The notes: generated by a model from the sequence alone, not told the origin. 64,000 bases of DNA from Mycolicibacterium hodleri (GCF_006439015.1 NZ_RCZG01000010.1:143831-207830), one strand, 5' to 3'. Numbered from the stretch's first letter, positions 8,174-17,264 are shown. Numbers and translations are program-made.

Positions 8174-9094
8174 TCAGTCTCGCGAAGACATCAGCTCGTT
8201 GGCAGAGAATCCCCGGTCAACATCCCGGTCAGCAAAGTACTGGCCAAGAGTGTGGCCCAGCTCGCTCGGTGCCCAGGCGTCCGAGTCCGCGGTGAAGTGC
8301 GTCTCCGCCACCGGCGCTGCCACGAGAGTCACCGTCGGACCATAGACGATGAACAGCTGACCGTTGACCCGTTCCGAGGCCGGCGAGGAGAGGAACTGCA
8401 CGAGGGTGACGACGTGCTCGGGTGACAGTCCGTCGATCTGCCCCTTCTCCAGCTGCGGCGCGTCGCCGAAGACGTCTGCGGTCATCGCCGTCCTGGCCCG
8501 GGGTGCGATGGCGTTGGCGCGGACGCCGTAACGACCGAGCCCACGGGCCGCAGTCAGGGTGAGCGACGTGATGCCGGCCTTGGCGGCGCCGTAGTTGGCC
8601 TGGCCGACCGGCCCGGCGAGGCCCGCCTCGGACGATGTGTTGACGATGCGGCCGTAGACCGTGCCACCGTTGGACTTGGCCTTGTCCCGCCAGTAGGTCG
8701 CGGCATTGCGCGTCAGCAGGAAGTGTCCGCGCAGGTGCACCGCGATGACGGCGTCCCAGTCGTCGTCGGTCATGTTGAACAACATCCGGTCGCGGGTGAT
8801 CCCGGCATTGTTCACCACGATCGACAGTCCGCCGAGGCGGTCGGCCGTGGCGACGAGCTCGTCGGCGGTGCTTCTGGCGCTGATGTCGCCCGCCACGGCG
8901 ATGCCCTTCGATCCCGCGGCCGAGATCTCGTCGAGCACGTCGGATGCGTCGAGCGCGCCCTGCATGTCGTTCACGACGACCGTCGCGCCGATCCGTGCCA
9001 GCCCGATCGCCTCGGCGCGGCCCAATCCTGCAGCCGCCCCGGTCACCACTGCGACCAGTCCGGAGAGATCCGCCGAGTTCGTGTCCGTGCTCAA
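8174..9094 (-). CDS. hsd4A: Hsd4A-type short-chain dehydrogenase
   Basis: Short-chain dehydrogenase/reductase, 306 residues, aligning with M. tuberculosis Rv3502c (Hsd4A). The Rossmann motif TGAAAGLGRAEA (about residues 18-29), NNAG (about 91-94) and a catalytic S..Y...K set (NTSSEAGL with YGAAKAG) are present. A role as hydroxyacyl-CoA or 17-beta-hydroxysteroid dehydrogenase in sterol breakdown is inferred from family and context. The start is a TTG (MSTDTNSADL) with GAGG 10 bases upstream. It follows fdxD by 13 bp, so the two are co-transcribed from the KstR-controlled divergent promoter shared with fadE26. Confidence 0.88.
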   Translation of the reverse strand: MSTDTNSADLSGLVAVVTGAAAGLGRAEAIGLARIGATVVVNDMQGALDASDVLDEISAAGSKGIAVAGDISARSTADELVATADRLGGLSIVVNNAGITRDRMLFNMTDDDWDAVIAVHLRGHFLLTRNAATYWRDKAKSNGGTVYGRIVNTSSEAGLAGPVGQANYGAAKAGITSLTLTAARGLGRYGVRANAIAPRARTAMTADVFGDAPQLEKGQIDGLSPEHVVTLVQFLSSPASERVNGQLFIVYGPTVTLVAAPVAETHFTADSDAWAPSELGHTLGQYFADRDVDRGFSANELMSSRD

Positions 9095-9107
9095 TTTATG
9101 AATACCT

Positions 9108-9299
9108 CTAGTCTCTGCGAAGAAGGGCGGCGCGCGGGCATTCGGCGATCGACTGCTCCGCGAGGCCCTCCTGGTCGGCGGGCACCGGATCGGCCTTGGT
9201 CACGGCGTAGTCCTCGTCGTCCAGATCGAACAGGTCCGGGGCGATGCCCACGCAGACCGCGTTGCCTTCACACCGGTCACGATCGACCTCGACTCGCAT
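9108..9299 (-). CDS. fdxD: Ferredoxin FdxD, [3Fe-4S] type
   Basis: Small acidic ferredoxin of 63 residues. Cys10, Cys16 and Cys54 (the last followed by Pro) are present, while the position of a fourth cluster ligand is Asn13. This is the pattern of single [3Fe-4S] actinobacterial ferredoxins that feed electrons to P450s or related enzymes. It corresponds to Rv3503c. CYP125 and CYP142 in this window are plausible partners, but that is inference. It is the first gene of the fdxD-hsd4A unit, divergent from fadE26. Confidence 0.92.
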   Translation of the reverse strand: MRVEVDRDRCEGNAVCVGIAPDLFDLDDEDYAVTKADPVPADQEGLAEQSIAECPRAALLRRD

Positions 9300-9375
9300 G
9301 AGAACCTCCTCGCCACTCGCGTGCGGATGCCCCGCCCAGCGTCGGCCCAGAATAGCCGCGCCTGGATTCCAAGAC

Positions 9376-9389
9376 TAGAACGTGTTACA
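9376..9389. promoter_or_regulatory. KstR operator between fdxD and fadE26
   Basis: TAGAACGTGTTACA is an exact match to TnnAACnnGTTnnA in the divergent promoter region, 76 bp from the fdxD start and 43 bp from the fadE26 start. It probably controls both directions. Confidence 0.9.
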
Positions 9390-9432
9390 ACCGGGGAGGC
9401 CTACGGGTACCCCCGAGATAGCGAGGACGACG

Positions 9433-10617
9433 ATGCGGATCGGCTACAGCCCCGAGCAAGAGGAATTGCGCCGTGAGTTGCGCTCGTACTTCGCCACACT
9501 GATGACACCCGAGCGCGCGGAGGCGCTCAGCGCAGGCGACGGCGGCGAGATGGGTCGCGGCAGCGTGTACCGCGACACCGTCGCGCAGATGGGCAAGGAC
9601 GGCTGGCTGACCCTGTCGTGGCCCAAGGAGTTCGGCGGCCAGGAGCGCACGCCGATGGACGGGCTGATCTTCAACGACGAGGCGTCCATCGCCAATGTGC
9701 CCGTGCCGTTCCTGACGATCAACAGCGTGGCGCCGACGATCATGGCGTTCGGCACCGACGAGCAGAAGAAGTTCTTCCTTCCGAAGATCGCAGCCGGTGA
9801 ACTGCACTTCTCCATCGGCTACTCCGAACCCGGCGCCGGTACCGACCTCGCCGCTCTACGCACCACCGCGGTGCGTGACGGTGACGACTACGTCGTCAAC
9901 GGTCAGAAGATGTGGACCAGCCTGATCGCCTACGCGGACTACGTGTGGCTAGCCGTTCGCACCAACCCCGAAGCGAAGAAGCACCGCGGCATCTCGATGC
10001 TCATCATGCCGACCACCGCCGAGGGCTTCTCCTGGACGCCCGTGCACACCATGTCCGGCGTCGACACCAGCGCGACCTACTACCAGGACGTCCGGATTCC
10101 GACGAGCAACCTGGTCGGCGAGGAGAACGCCGGCTGGAAGCTGGTGACCAATCAGCTGAACCACGAGCGCGTCGCGCTCGTATCCGCGCAGCCGATCTTC
10201 GCCGCCCTCGGCGCCGTGCGGGAGTGGGCACAGAACACCAAGGACATGCATGGAAGGCGTCTGATCGACTCGGAGTGGGTGCAGCTCAACCTTGCTCGGG
10301 TGCACGCCAAGGGCGAAGTCCTCAAGCTCATCAACTGGGAGCTCGCGTCGGCGACCGACGCCTCACCGTCCCCCGCCGATGCGTCGGCGGCCAAGGTGTA
10401 CGGCACCGAGATGGCCACGGAGGCCTACCGCCTGCTGATGGAGGTGCTCGGCACCGCCGCCACTCTGCGGGCGGACTCCCCCGGCGCGCTGCTGCGCGGC
10501 CGCATCGAACGGATGCACCGGTCGTGTCTCATCCTCACCTTCGGTGGCGGTACCAACGAGATTCAGCGCGACATCATCGGCATGGTCGCCCTCGGCCTGC
10601 CCCGAGTGAACCGGTAA
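9433..10617 (+). CDS. fadE26: Acyl-CoA dehydrogenase FadE26 (ChsE4)
   Basis: One subunit of the heteromeric acyl-CoA dehydrogenase FadE26-FadE27 (ChsE4-ChsE5), which oxidises the C8/C5 sterol side-chain CoA thioester to the enoyl-CoA. It has 394 residues and matches Rv3504 closely along its length, with the FAD/substrate motif IGYSEPGAGTDLA (about residues 131-143) and the C-terminal ILTFGGGTNEIQRDII signature. A GTG 17 codons upstream is possible but overlaps the KstR box. The ATG at MRIGYSPEQEE follows AGGACGACG and matches the family start. fadE27 follows 10 bp downstream. Confidence 0.95.
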   Translation: MRIGYSPEQEELRRELRSYFATLMTPERAEALSAGDGGEMGRGSVYRDTVAQMGKDGWLTLSWPKEFGGQERTPMDGLIFNDEASIANVPVPFLTINSVAPTIMAFGTDEQKKFFLPKIAAGELHFSIGYSEPGAGTDLAALRTTAVRDGDDYVVNGQKMWTSLIAYADYVWLAVRTNPEAKKHRGISMLIMPTTAEGFSWTPVHTMSGVDTSATYYQDVRIPTSNLVGEENAGWKLVTNQLNHERVALVSAQPIFAALGAVREWAQNTKDMHGRRLIDSEWVQLNLARVHAKGEVLKLINWELASATDASPSPADASAAKVYGTEMATEAYRLLMEVLGTAATLRADSPGALLRGRIERMHRSCLILTFGGGTNEIQRDIIGMVALGLPRVNR

Positions 10618-10627
10618 GGGAACCAAC

Positions 10628-11725
10628 ATGGACTTCACCACCACGGAGGCTGCGAATGACCTTGGTGGCCTTGCGCGCTCAATCGTCGACTCGGTGTGCA
10701 CGCCCGACCGCCAACGTGAACTGGACAAGCTCGAGGAGCGCTTCGACCGAGACCTGTGGTCCAAGCTGATCGACGCCGACATCCTCTCCACCGCAGCGCC
10801 GGAGTCGTTGGGCGGCGGCGGCTTCGGTGTGCTGGAGGAGAGCGCCGTGCTGGTGGCACTGGGCCGCCAGATCGCGGCGGTGCCGTACCTGGAGTCGGTC
10901 GTCCTCGCCGCGGGCGCGCTGGCCAGGTTCGGATCCGAGGCGCTGCAACGAGACTGGGCTGCACCGGCGGTGAAGGGCGAGAAGATCCTGACCGTCGCAC
11001 TCGACGGTGAGATGGGCCAGGGTCCGGTGCAGGCCCAATCGGTTGGAGACGGCTACCGGTTGACCGGTACCAGGGCGCTGGTCGGGTATGGACCGGTCGC
11101 CGACGGCTACCTGGTTCCTGCTGAAACCGATTCGGGTACCCACGTGTTCCTCGTCGCCGCGGACGACTCCGGGGTCTCGATCAGTTCGCTCGACACGACG
11201 GGGCATGGCAGTGTGGGCCACCTGGAACTCTCGGGAACCGACGTCGATGCCAGCCGCATCGTCGGAGGCGACGAGGTCGTCACGTGGCTAACCACGCGGG
11301 GCACGTTGGGCCGCAGCGCCTTTCAACTGGGCGTCCTCGAGCGCGCACTGGAGCTGACCGCGCTGTACGCCAGGGAACGCGAGCAGTTCGACCGCCCCAT
11401 CGGAAGCTTCCAGGCAGTCGGTCAGCGGCTCGCCGACGGCTACATCGACATCAAGGGCCTGCGGCTGACGCTGACTCAGGCGGCGTGGCGACTGTCCGAG
11501 GATCTGCCCGCCGACCTTGAGGTCGGGACTGCCGCCTTCTGGGCGGCCGAGGCAGGCCACCGGGTTGCCCACACCGCCGTGCACGTCCACGGGGGCGTCG
11601 GCATCGACATCGACCATCCCGTGCACCGCTACTTCCTCGCCGCCAAGCAGACGGAGTTCGCGGTCGGCGGCGCCACCGGCCAACTGTTGCGCATCGGCCG
11701 AGAACTGGCCGAGACACCAGCCTGA
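10628..11725 (+). CDS. fadE27: Acyl-CoA dehydrogenase FadE27 (ChsE5)
   Basis: Partner subunit of FadE26, 365 residues, Rv3505 type. As in other mycobacterial alpha2beta2 sterol dehydrogenases it is shorter and more divergent than its partner. It has the C-terminal acyl-CoA dehydrogenase helical bundle (REREQFDRPIGSFQAVGQRLAD) and the late HVHGGVGIDIDHPVHRYF segment. AAGGGAACC precedes the ATG. It sits between fadE26 and fadD17 in a tight operon. Confidence 0.94.
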   Translation: MDFTTTEAANDLGGLARSIVDSVCTPDRQRELDKLEERFDRDLWSKLIDADILSTAAPESLGGGGFGVLEESAVLVALGRQIAAVPYLESVVLAAGALARFGSEALQRDWAAPAVKGEKILTVALDGEMGQGPVQAQSVGDGYRLTGTRALVGYGPVADGYLVPAETDSGTHVFLVAADDSGVSISSLDTTGHGSVGHLELSGTDVDASRIVGGDEVVTWLTTRGTLGRSAFQLGVLERALELTALYAREREQFDRPIGSFQAVGQRLADGYIDIKGLRLTLTQAAWRLSEDLPADLEVGTAAFWAAEAGHRVAHTAVHVHGGVGIDIDHPVHRYFLAAKQTEFAVGGATGQLLRIGRELAETPA

Positions 11726-11738
11726 GCCAGCGTTTTCG

Positions 11739-13259
11739 GTGACCGCAGAACGTCGTCCGACCGTCACGGAACTCCTGGCGCCGCTGGTCGACGTCACCGA
11801 TCGCGGTGTTTACGAAGGCGATTCCTTCGTCTGCTGGCGCGACCACATCAGGGCCGGCGCGCAAGTGGCCGCGGCGTTGAATGCGCGCCTGGATCCGACC
11901 AAGCCACCGCACGTCGGCGTGATGCTGGGCAATACCACCTTCTTCTCGACCGTCCTGGTGGCGGCTGGCCTGGCAGGCCTGGTGACGGTCGGCCTCAACC
12001 CGACGCGAAGGGGCCAAGCGTTTGCCCGCGACGTGGCACGGGCCGACTGCCAACTGGTGCTGACGGATGACGCGACTGTCCTCGATGGTGGACTTCCCGC
12101 CGGTATCGCCTGCATCGACGTCGAATCACCCCAGTGGGCAGCCGAATTGGCACCCCACCGCGAAACGCCCGTGACGTTCGCAGACACCGCCCCCGACGAC
12201 CTGTACATGCTGATCTTCACCTCGGGAACCAGCGGAGAGCCCAAGGCGGTTCGCGTCACGCACGACAAGGTGGCGTTCCCCGGCACCATGTTGTCCCAAC
12301 GGTTCGGCCTCGGGCGCGACGACACGTTCTACCTCTCCATGCCGCTGTTCCACTCCAATGCCATCATGGCGGGCTGGTCGGTGGCAGTGGCCGCAGGCGG
12401 GTCGATTGCGTTGCGGCGCAAGTTCTCCGCCTCGCAGTTCATCCCCGACATTCGCCGCTTCGGCGCGACCTACGCGAACTACGTCGGCAAGCCGCTTTCC
12501 TATGTTCTGGCCACTCCACCCCGGGACGATGACGCCGATAATCCGTTGCGGTTCATGTACGGCAACGAGGGAGCTCCTCGCGACCTGCCGCGCTTCGCCA
12601 GCAGGTTCGGCGCCTACGTGGTGGACGGTTTCGGTTCCACGGAGGGCGGCATCGCCATCGCCCGCACGCCCGACTCTCCGGACGGCTCGCTCGGACCGCT
12701 GACTGACGAGGTCGCCATCGTCGACGTCGAGACCGGCGAGCCGTGCCCGCCCGGAAAGGTCGGCGAACTGGTGAATCCGCAGGGACGCGGATGGTTTCGC
12801 GGCTACTACGGCGATGAGTCCGCCGAGGACGAACGGATGAGCGGCGGCGTCTATCACAGTGGCGATCTCGCGTATCGCGACGAGGCAGGCTACGCCTACT
12901 TCGCCGGTCGTCTCGGTGACTGGATGCGCGTCGACGGCGAGAATCTCGGCACCGCACCAATCGAGCGAATACTGCTGAGACACGACGATGTCATCGAAGT
13001 CGCGGTATACGGGATCCCTGATCCGGCCGTCGGGGACCGGGTGATGGCCGCCCTCGTGCTGGTGCCCGATACCACATTCGACCCGGCGGCGTTCGCGACC
13101 TTCCTTGCCGACCAGCCGGACCTGGGGCCCAAGCAGTGGCCGGCGTTCGTTCGGATCGGCACCGCACTACCCCGCACCGAGACGTTCAAGGTGATCAAGC
13201 GGCTCATGTCGGCCGAGGCGCTGGACTGCGCCGACCCAGTGTTCCCCATCCCTCGGTAG
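11739..13259 (+). CDS. fadD17: Acyl-CoA synthetase FadD17
   Basis: Adenylate-forming acyl-CoA ligase, 506 residues, aligning along its length with Rv3506. Motifs are the ATP-binding loop IFTSGTSGEPKA (about residues 158-169) and the core YHSGDLAYRDEAGYAYFAGR with GDWMRVDGENL near residue 390. It activates a sterol side-chain carboxylate. The open frame extends 74 codons upstream inside fadE27. I chose the GTG (VTAERRPTVTELL), 13 bp after the fadE27 stop, which matches the family N-terminus. Confidence 0.93.
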   Translation: MTAERRPTVTELLAPLVDVTDRGVYEGDSFVCWRDHIRAGAQVAAALNARLDPTKPPHVGVMLGNTTFFSTVLVAAGLAGLVTVGLNPTRRGQAFARDVARADCQLVLTDDATVLDGGLPAGIACIDVESPQWAAELAPHRETPVTFADTAPDDLYMLIFTSGTSGEPKAVRVTHDKVAFPGTMLSQRFGLGRDDTFYLSMPLFHSNAIMAGWSVAVAAGGSIALRRKFSASQFIPDIRRFGATYANYVGKPLSYVLATPPRDDDADNPLRFMYGNEGAPRDLPRFASRFGAYVVDGFGSTEGGIAIARTPDSPDGSLGPLTDEVAIVDVETGEPCPPGKVGELVNPQGRGWFRGYYGDESAEDERMSGGVYHSGDLAYRDEAGYAYFAGRLGDWMRVDGENLGTAPIERILLRHDDVIEVAVYGIPDPAVGDRVMAALVLVPDTTFDPAAFATFLADQPDLGPKQWPAFVRIGTALPRTETFKVIKRLMSAEALDCADPVFPIPR

Positions 13260-13268
13260 CGTGTGGGC

Positions 13269-14000
13269 ATGGGTTATCGCGAAACGGCGCCACCCACCGC
13301 CCTGGCGGACCTCGTCGAGACGGCGTGGTCAGCGGACGGTGGTGGTGGTGACCAAGTGCGCGTCCTTCCCGACGGGTGCATGGACCTCATCCGGATGGAC
13401 GGCCACGTGGTCGTCGCGGGCCCGGACACCTCTGCGCTGACCACTACCCGCGGCCAGCAAGCGATCACAGGCTTGCGGTTTCGGCCAGGAGTGCTTCCGC
13501 GACTGCTCGGCGTGCCCGCAGCGGAACTGGTCGACCGACGCGTCCCGCTCGGTGAGCTCCGACAAGCACGCGACCAGACGAGCCTGGCGGTGATCGCCGG
13601 CGAACTCGCATCCCGCCCGCATCGAATCGAGACCGCTCCATGGTCCTTGGAAGTGTTGCGGCACATCACGACAACGCTGGCATCGGGTACGCCTGTCGGT
13701 CAGGTGGCCCATGACACCGGATGGTCCAGCCGTACCCTACAGCGTCAGTGCCAGGCCGTTTACGGCTACGGACCAGCGATGCTGCGTCGCGTCCTGCGGT
13801 TCCGCCGGGCTACCGTACTGCTACGCACAGGCCGGTCGCCCGCCGACGTGGCAGCGGCTGTCGGCTATTCCGATCAACCGCACCTGCACCGGGAGATACG
13901 GGCGTTCGCCGATACGACGGTGACGGCGTTGGCCACCGGCTACGGCAGTGGCGCGAACAGGTCCACCGAGGTGCCGTCGGGATCCTGGACCGTCGCATAG
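13269..14000 (+). CDS. AraC-family transcriptional regulator
   Basis: Regulator of 243 residues. The C-terminal half has an AraC-type double helix-turn-helix (VGQVAHDTGWSSRTLQRQCQ, about residues 139-158, and SPADVAAAVGYSDQPHLHREI, about 184-204). The N-terminal half, with LPDGCMDLI and GLRFRPGVLPRLLG, resembles the sensor-like domain of AraC proteins near transport or detoxification genes; its ligand is unknown. It starts about 10 bp after fadD17 (a GTG two codons earlier is also possible), so it may be read through from the KstR promoter. Its 3' end overlaps the convergent VOC gene by 61 bp. Confidence 0.85.
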   Translation: MGYRETAPPTALADLVETAWSADGGGGDQVRVLPDGCMDLIRMDGHVVVAGPDTSALTTTRGQQAITGLRFRPGVLPRLLGVPAAELVDRRVPLGELRQARDQTSLAVIAGELASRPHRIETAPWSLEVLRHITTTLASGTPVGQVAHDTGWSSRTLQRQCQAVYGYGPAMLRRVLRFRRATVLLRTGRSPADVAAAVGYSDQPHLHREIRAFADTTVTALATGYGSGANRSTEVPSGSWTVA

Positions 14001-14341
14001 CGCTGGCCCCACGGCGCGTCGAACGGCGCTAGTGGTCCGGGATGCCCGGCCGCGGTGAGCCGTTCGAATACCGCGTCCACCTCATCCGATGTGCCGAGGC
14101 CGAAGGCGATCGCGACGCGCCCAGGCCCTGTCGGCGGTGTCCACCCCCGGTGCATCCCCGCGATCACCTCCTCGGTGTCGAACGCCAGCTTGTTGCCCCC
14201 CGGAAGCGCCACCTCGACGTGCGGGCCATCCGCATCGGGTATCTCGAGGCCGAGCAGACGGTAGAACTTCACGGATCGGGCGACGTCATGCGCCACGATC
14301 TCGACGACGACGGATTTCACGGAATCATTCACCCATCGCAC
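13940..14341 (-). CDS. VOC (glyoxalase/bleomycin-resistance fold) protein
   Basis: Vicinal-oxygen-chelate superfamily protein of 133 residues, with the two-half beta-alpha-beta layout: VEIVAHDVARSVKFYRLLGL at the N-terminus and YATVQDPDGTSVDLFAPLP at the C-terminus. The pairing of VEI with a late D-P-D-G-T-S-V-D-L-F is typical of this fold. The substrate cannot be read from sequence. Its last 61 bp overlap the 3' end of the convergent AraC gene, so the two transcripts are mutually antisense there. Confidence 0.8.
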   Translation of the reverse strand: MRWVNDSVKSVVVEIVAHDVARSVKFYRLLGLEIPDADGPHVEVALPGGNKLAFDTEEVIAGMHRGWTPPTGPGRVAIAFGLGTSDEVDAVFERLTAAGHPGPLAPFDAPWGQRYATVQDPDGTSVDLFAPLP

Positions 14342-14405
14342 GCTAGGCGCCCTCGGCCATCACGTCGTGGACGAATCGGACACATCGGAGAACTAGTCTG
14401 ACGCG

Positions 14406-15212
14406 ATGGCGATCGATCCTGGTGCTGCACTTCTGACGGGACGCGTGGCAGTGGTGACCGGCGGCGGATCGGGCATCGGACGCGGTATCGCCGAGGGTTT
14501 CATGGCCTTCGGAGCGCGCGTGGCGATTTGGGAACGCGACCCGGAGACCTGCGCCAGTGTCGCTGAGGCCGTCGATGGTCTCGGCATCGTCACCGACGTG
14601 CGGGAATCCACCGACGTCGATGCGGCGCTGGCTCGAACCGTCGCCGAACTCGGCCCGGTGTCGGTGTTGGTGAACAATGCCGGCGGGGTGTTTGCCTCAC
14701 CACTGCTCGAGACGTCCGAGAGCGGTTGGGATGCGCTATACCGGGCCAACCTTCGGCACGTCCTACTGTGTACCCAGCGCGTGGCGCGAGTGATGGTCGA
14801 GCGACGAATCTCGGGCAGCATCATCAACGTCACGTCGATCGAGGGTGTCCGGGCCGCACCGGGTTACGCCGCTTACGCCGCCGCGAAGGCAGGCGTCGTC
14901 AACTACACCAGGACCGCCGCACTCGAGCTGGCTCCGCACGGCATCCGCGTCAATGCCCTTGCGCCCGACTTCACTCTGACCGAGGGGCTGACCGCAATGT
15001 CGACCCCCGACTCCCTCGAGCGCGCAGGCCGTATGGTGCCGATGGGCCGCGCGGGTCATGTCGACGAAATGGCAGGCGCAGCAGTATTTTTGGCGTCGGA
15101 CATGGCGTCCTACGTGACGGGCCAGACCATCCACGTCGATGGCGGCACGGCGGCTGCAGGTGGCTGGTATCCCCACCCAGAGACCGGTGTCTACACCTTG
15201 GGCCCTTCCTGA
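14406..15212 (+). CDS. Short-chain dehydrogenase/reductase
   Basis: Classical SDR, 268 residues: TGGGSGIGRGIAEG (about residues 18-31), NNAGG (about 89-93), catalytic Ser in NVTSIEG, YAAYAAAKAG supplying Tyr and Lys, and a C-terminal DGGTAAAGGWYPHPETGVYT tail. The motif after the Lys (GIRVNALAPDFTLTEGL) and the extended aromatic C-terminus resemble SDRs acting on steroid or fatty-acyl substrates, but the substrate is not determinable here. It is divergent from the VOC gene across 64 bp. I see no KstR box, so membership of the sterol regulon is not supported. Confidence 0.85.
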   Translation: MAIDPGAALLTGRVAVVTGGGSGIGRGIAEGFMAFGARVAIWERDPETCASVAEAVDGLGIVTDVRESTDVDAALARTVAELGPVSVLVNNAGGVFASPLLETSESGWDALYRANLRHVLLCTQRVARVMVERRISGSIINVTSIEGVRAAPGYAAYAAAKAGVVNYTRTAALELAPHGIRVNALAPDFTLTEGLTAMSTPDSLERAGRMVPMGRAGHVDEMAGAAVFLASDMASYVTGQTIHVDGGTAAAGGWYPHPETGVYTLGPS

Positions 15213-15417
15213 CCGGAGCATCCCCGACGAGCAAATGACCGTCAGTCGATGCCATTGGCCGTGGCAACCTCACGGAATTCTTCATGGTCGAATATTGAGT
15301 AGATATACCTACCCTGTACAGCGCACCTTTTGGGCTACGCTTCGCTGCGGAATGGACAGCTTTGTCGCTTGCCTTCAGTCGCCACGAGTGAAGTATCCCA
15401 ATACGAGGAGTTAACAC

Positions 15418-16128
15418 ATGAGAACTTCGGCACTCACCGGTGTGGCTGCGGCCGCCACCGCCCTTGCCGTCGTCCTGTCCGGCTGCGGCTCGGACACCAA
15501 GACCGCGACGTCGAGTAGCACGAGCACGAGCAAGTCGTCCTCCAGCGAGACGACGACGTCGAAGAAGCCCAAGGTGCCCGAGACCACCCAGGCCCAGGCC
15601 GCGGGCCCCAACCCGACCATCGCGGACTACATCAAGGAAAACAACCTCCAGGAGACCGGGATCAAGATGGGTGACCCCAACGCTCCCGCGGTGAACCTGC
15701 CCGTGCCGGACGGCTGGCAGCCGTTGAGCCCGGAGGAAGCGCCCCCCTACGCCTACGGCGCCATCGTCTACACCGGCCCGGAGTTCGAGAACGATCCGCC
15801 GAACATCGTCGCGCTGATGTCGAAGCTGTCGGGCAACGTCGACCCCCAACAGATCATCGACCTCGCCCCCGGTGAGCTCAACAACCTGCCGGACTACCAG
15901 CCCGGAAACGAGGGCGAGACCAGCACCCTTGGCGACTACCCGGCCTACGTGCTCGGCGGCACCTACACCCGTGACGGCGCAACACGTTTCATCGCCCAGA
16001 AGACCGTCGTGATCCCGGCCGCCGACGGGCTGTACGTGCTGCAGCTCAACGTCGACGGCCCCGACGCCGCGGGTGACGTCCTCGGCGCAGCCACCGACAA
16101 GATCGACAGCGACACCACCATCGGCTGA
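15418..16128 (+). CDS. LpqN/LpqT-family lipoprotein
   Basis: Secreted lipoprotein, 236 residues. The signal peptide ends in lipobox VLSGC (about residues 19-23). A Ser/Thr/Lys-rich linker of about 40 residues follows, then a globular domain (about 70-236) with VNLPVPDGWQPL and AYVLGGTYTRDGATRFIAQKTVV, which resembles the mycobacterial LpqN/LpqT family. AGGAG lies 8 bases before the ATG. The 205-bp upstream region holds no recognisable operator. Function is unknown; it is convergent with the NMO gene. Confidence 0.85.
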   Translation: MRTSALTGVAAAATALAVVLSGCGSDTKTATSSSTSTSKSSSSETTTSKKPKVPETTQAQAAGPNPTIADYIKENNLQETGIKMGDPNAPAVNLPVPDGWQPLSPEEAPPYAYGAIVYTGPEFENDPPNIVALMSKLSGNVDPQQIIDLAPGELNNLPDYQPGNEGETSTLGDYPAYVLGGTYTRDGATRFIAQKTVVIPAADGLYVLQLNVDGPDAAGDVLGAATDKIDSDTTIG

Positions 16129-16145
16129 CGCCGCCGACCGGCGTC

Positions 16146-17264
16146 CTAGCCTCGAATGCCGTCGAGGCGACGGGTGGCGTCCTCGAAACCCGACACCAGC
16201 TCACCGACGATGTCGGCGACGGGCCGAATCTCGTTCATCCGTCCGACGATCTGGCCGACGGGCATCGCTACAGTCGTCGGATCCGTTGACTCGCTCATCC
16301 GCTGGTGCGCTTCGCTCACGAGGATGTTCTGCAGCGGCATCGGCAGCGGCTCGGGAGCACCGTCCGCGTCCCAGGCGTCGGTCCAGCGGCTCTTGAGTAG
16401 GCGCGCGGGCTTGCCGGTGTAGATGCGACGGCGGACGGTTTCACTGGAGGTCGCCGCCAGCATGGCTTCCTGGATCACCGAACGCCCGGACGGAAGACGT
16501 TCGCCGAGATCGTATTCGGCTGCCGTGAGGAAGGCCGAGCCCATCCAGACGCCCTGAGCGCCGAGCGCCAGCGCCGCTGCCACCTGCCGTCCTGAGCCGA
16601 TGCCCCCCGCGGCCAGTACCGCGGCCCTACCGTCCAGCGCATCAACGACTTCGGGTACCAGCACCATCGAGGCGATCTCGCCCGTGTGGCCACCGGCCTC
16701 GTGGCCCTGGGCGATGACGATGTCGACGCCGATGTCGAGGTGCCGCAGCGCGTGCTTGGCGCTACCCGCCAGTGCGGCCACCGGCACGCCCGCGGCGTGC
16801 ACCTGGTCGATGACGTCCTTCGGAGGTGAGCCAAGAGCGTTGGCGATCAACTTGATCGGGTGCTTGAGCGCCACCTCAACATGGCTCCGGGCCACCGAAT
16901 GCAGCCAGCCAAGAACACCTTCAGACTTTTCCTCGTCATCCGACAGGGGCGGCACCCCCAGATCGGCGAGCGTCTTGTCGACGAAGTCGCGCATGTCCTG
17001 CGGGATCAACTTGTTGATGTCGACGCTACTGCCCTCGGTGGGCACCTTGGCGGGCATCACGATGTCGACGCCGTAGGGCTTCCCGTCGGTGTTGGCGTCC
17101 ATCCACTGCAGCACGCGCTCGAGGTCGTCGGCGTCGTTGAACCGCACGCAGCCCAGCACCCCGAGCCCACCGGCGCGGGTCACAGCAGCGGCCACCTTCT
17201 CCGATGGGGTGAAGACGAAGATCGGGTATTCGATGCCGAAGCGATCACACAGTTCAGTCTTCAT
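16146..17264 (-). CDS. Nitronate monooxygenase/2-nitropropane dioxygenase-family flavoprotein
   Basis: FMN-dependent TIM-barrel oxidoreductase, 372 residues: N-terminal FGIEYPIFVFT, central AQGHEAGGHTGEI (about residues 190-202, containing the His that acts as base in nitronate monooxygenases), and AAGGIGSGRQVAAALALGAQGVWMGSAF (FMN phosphate site, about 230-257). The frame extends 41 codons upstream. I chose the ATG that overlaps the fadD19 stop by 1 bp (ATGA context). That overlap ties it to the fadD19 transcript, so it should be sterol-regulated. Many proteins of this family are not nitroalkane oxidases; the true substrate is open. Confidence 0.88.
   Translation of the reverse strand: MKTELCDRFGIEYPIFVFTPSEKVAAAVTRAGGLGVLGCVRFNDADDLERVLQWMDANTDGKPYGVDIVMPAKVPTEGSSVDINKLIPQDMRDFVDKTLADLGVPPLSDDEEKSEGVLGWLHSVARSHVEVALKHPIKLIANALGSPPKDVIDQVHAAGVPVAALAGSAKHALRHLDIGVDIVIAQGHEAGGHTGEIASMVLVPEVVDALDGRAAVLAAGGIGSGRQVAAALALGAQGVWMGSAFLTAAEYDLGERLPSGRSVIQEAMLAATSSETVRRRIYTGKPARLLKSRWTDAWDADGAPEPLPMPLQNILVSEAHQRMSESTDPTTVAMPVGQIVGRMNEIRPVADIVGELVSGFEDATRRLDGIRG

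Noticed and set aside
11517..11738. 74-codon N-terminal extension of fadD17
   Set aside because: It lies inside fadE27 in another frame and does not resemble FadD17; the GTG at 11739 matches the family start.
15978..15991. KstR-like sequence CGCAACACGTTTCA
   Set aside because: The first position is C instead of T, and the site is deep inside the LpqN/T-like coding sequence, not in a promoter.
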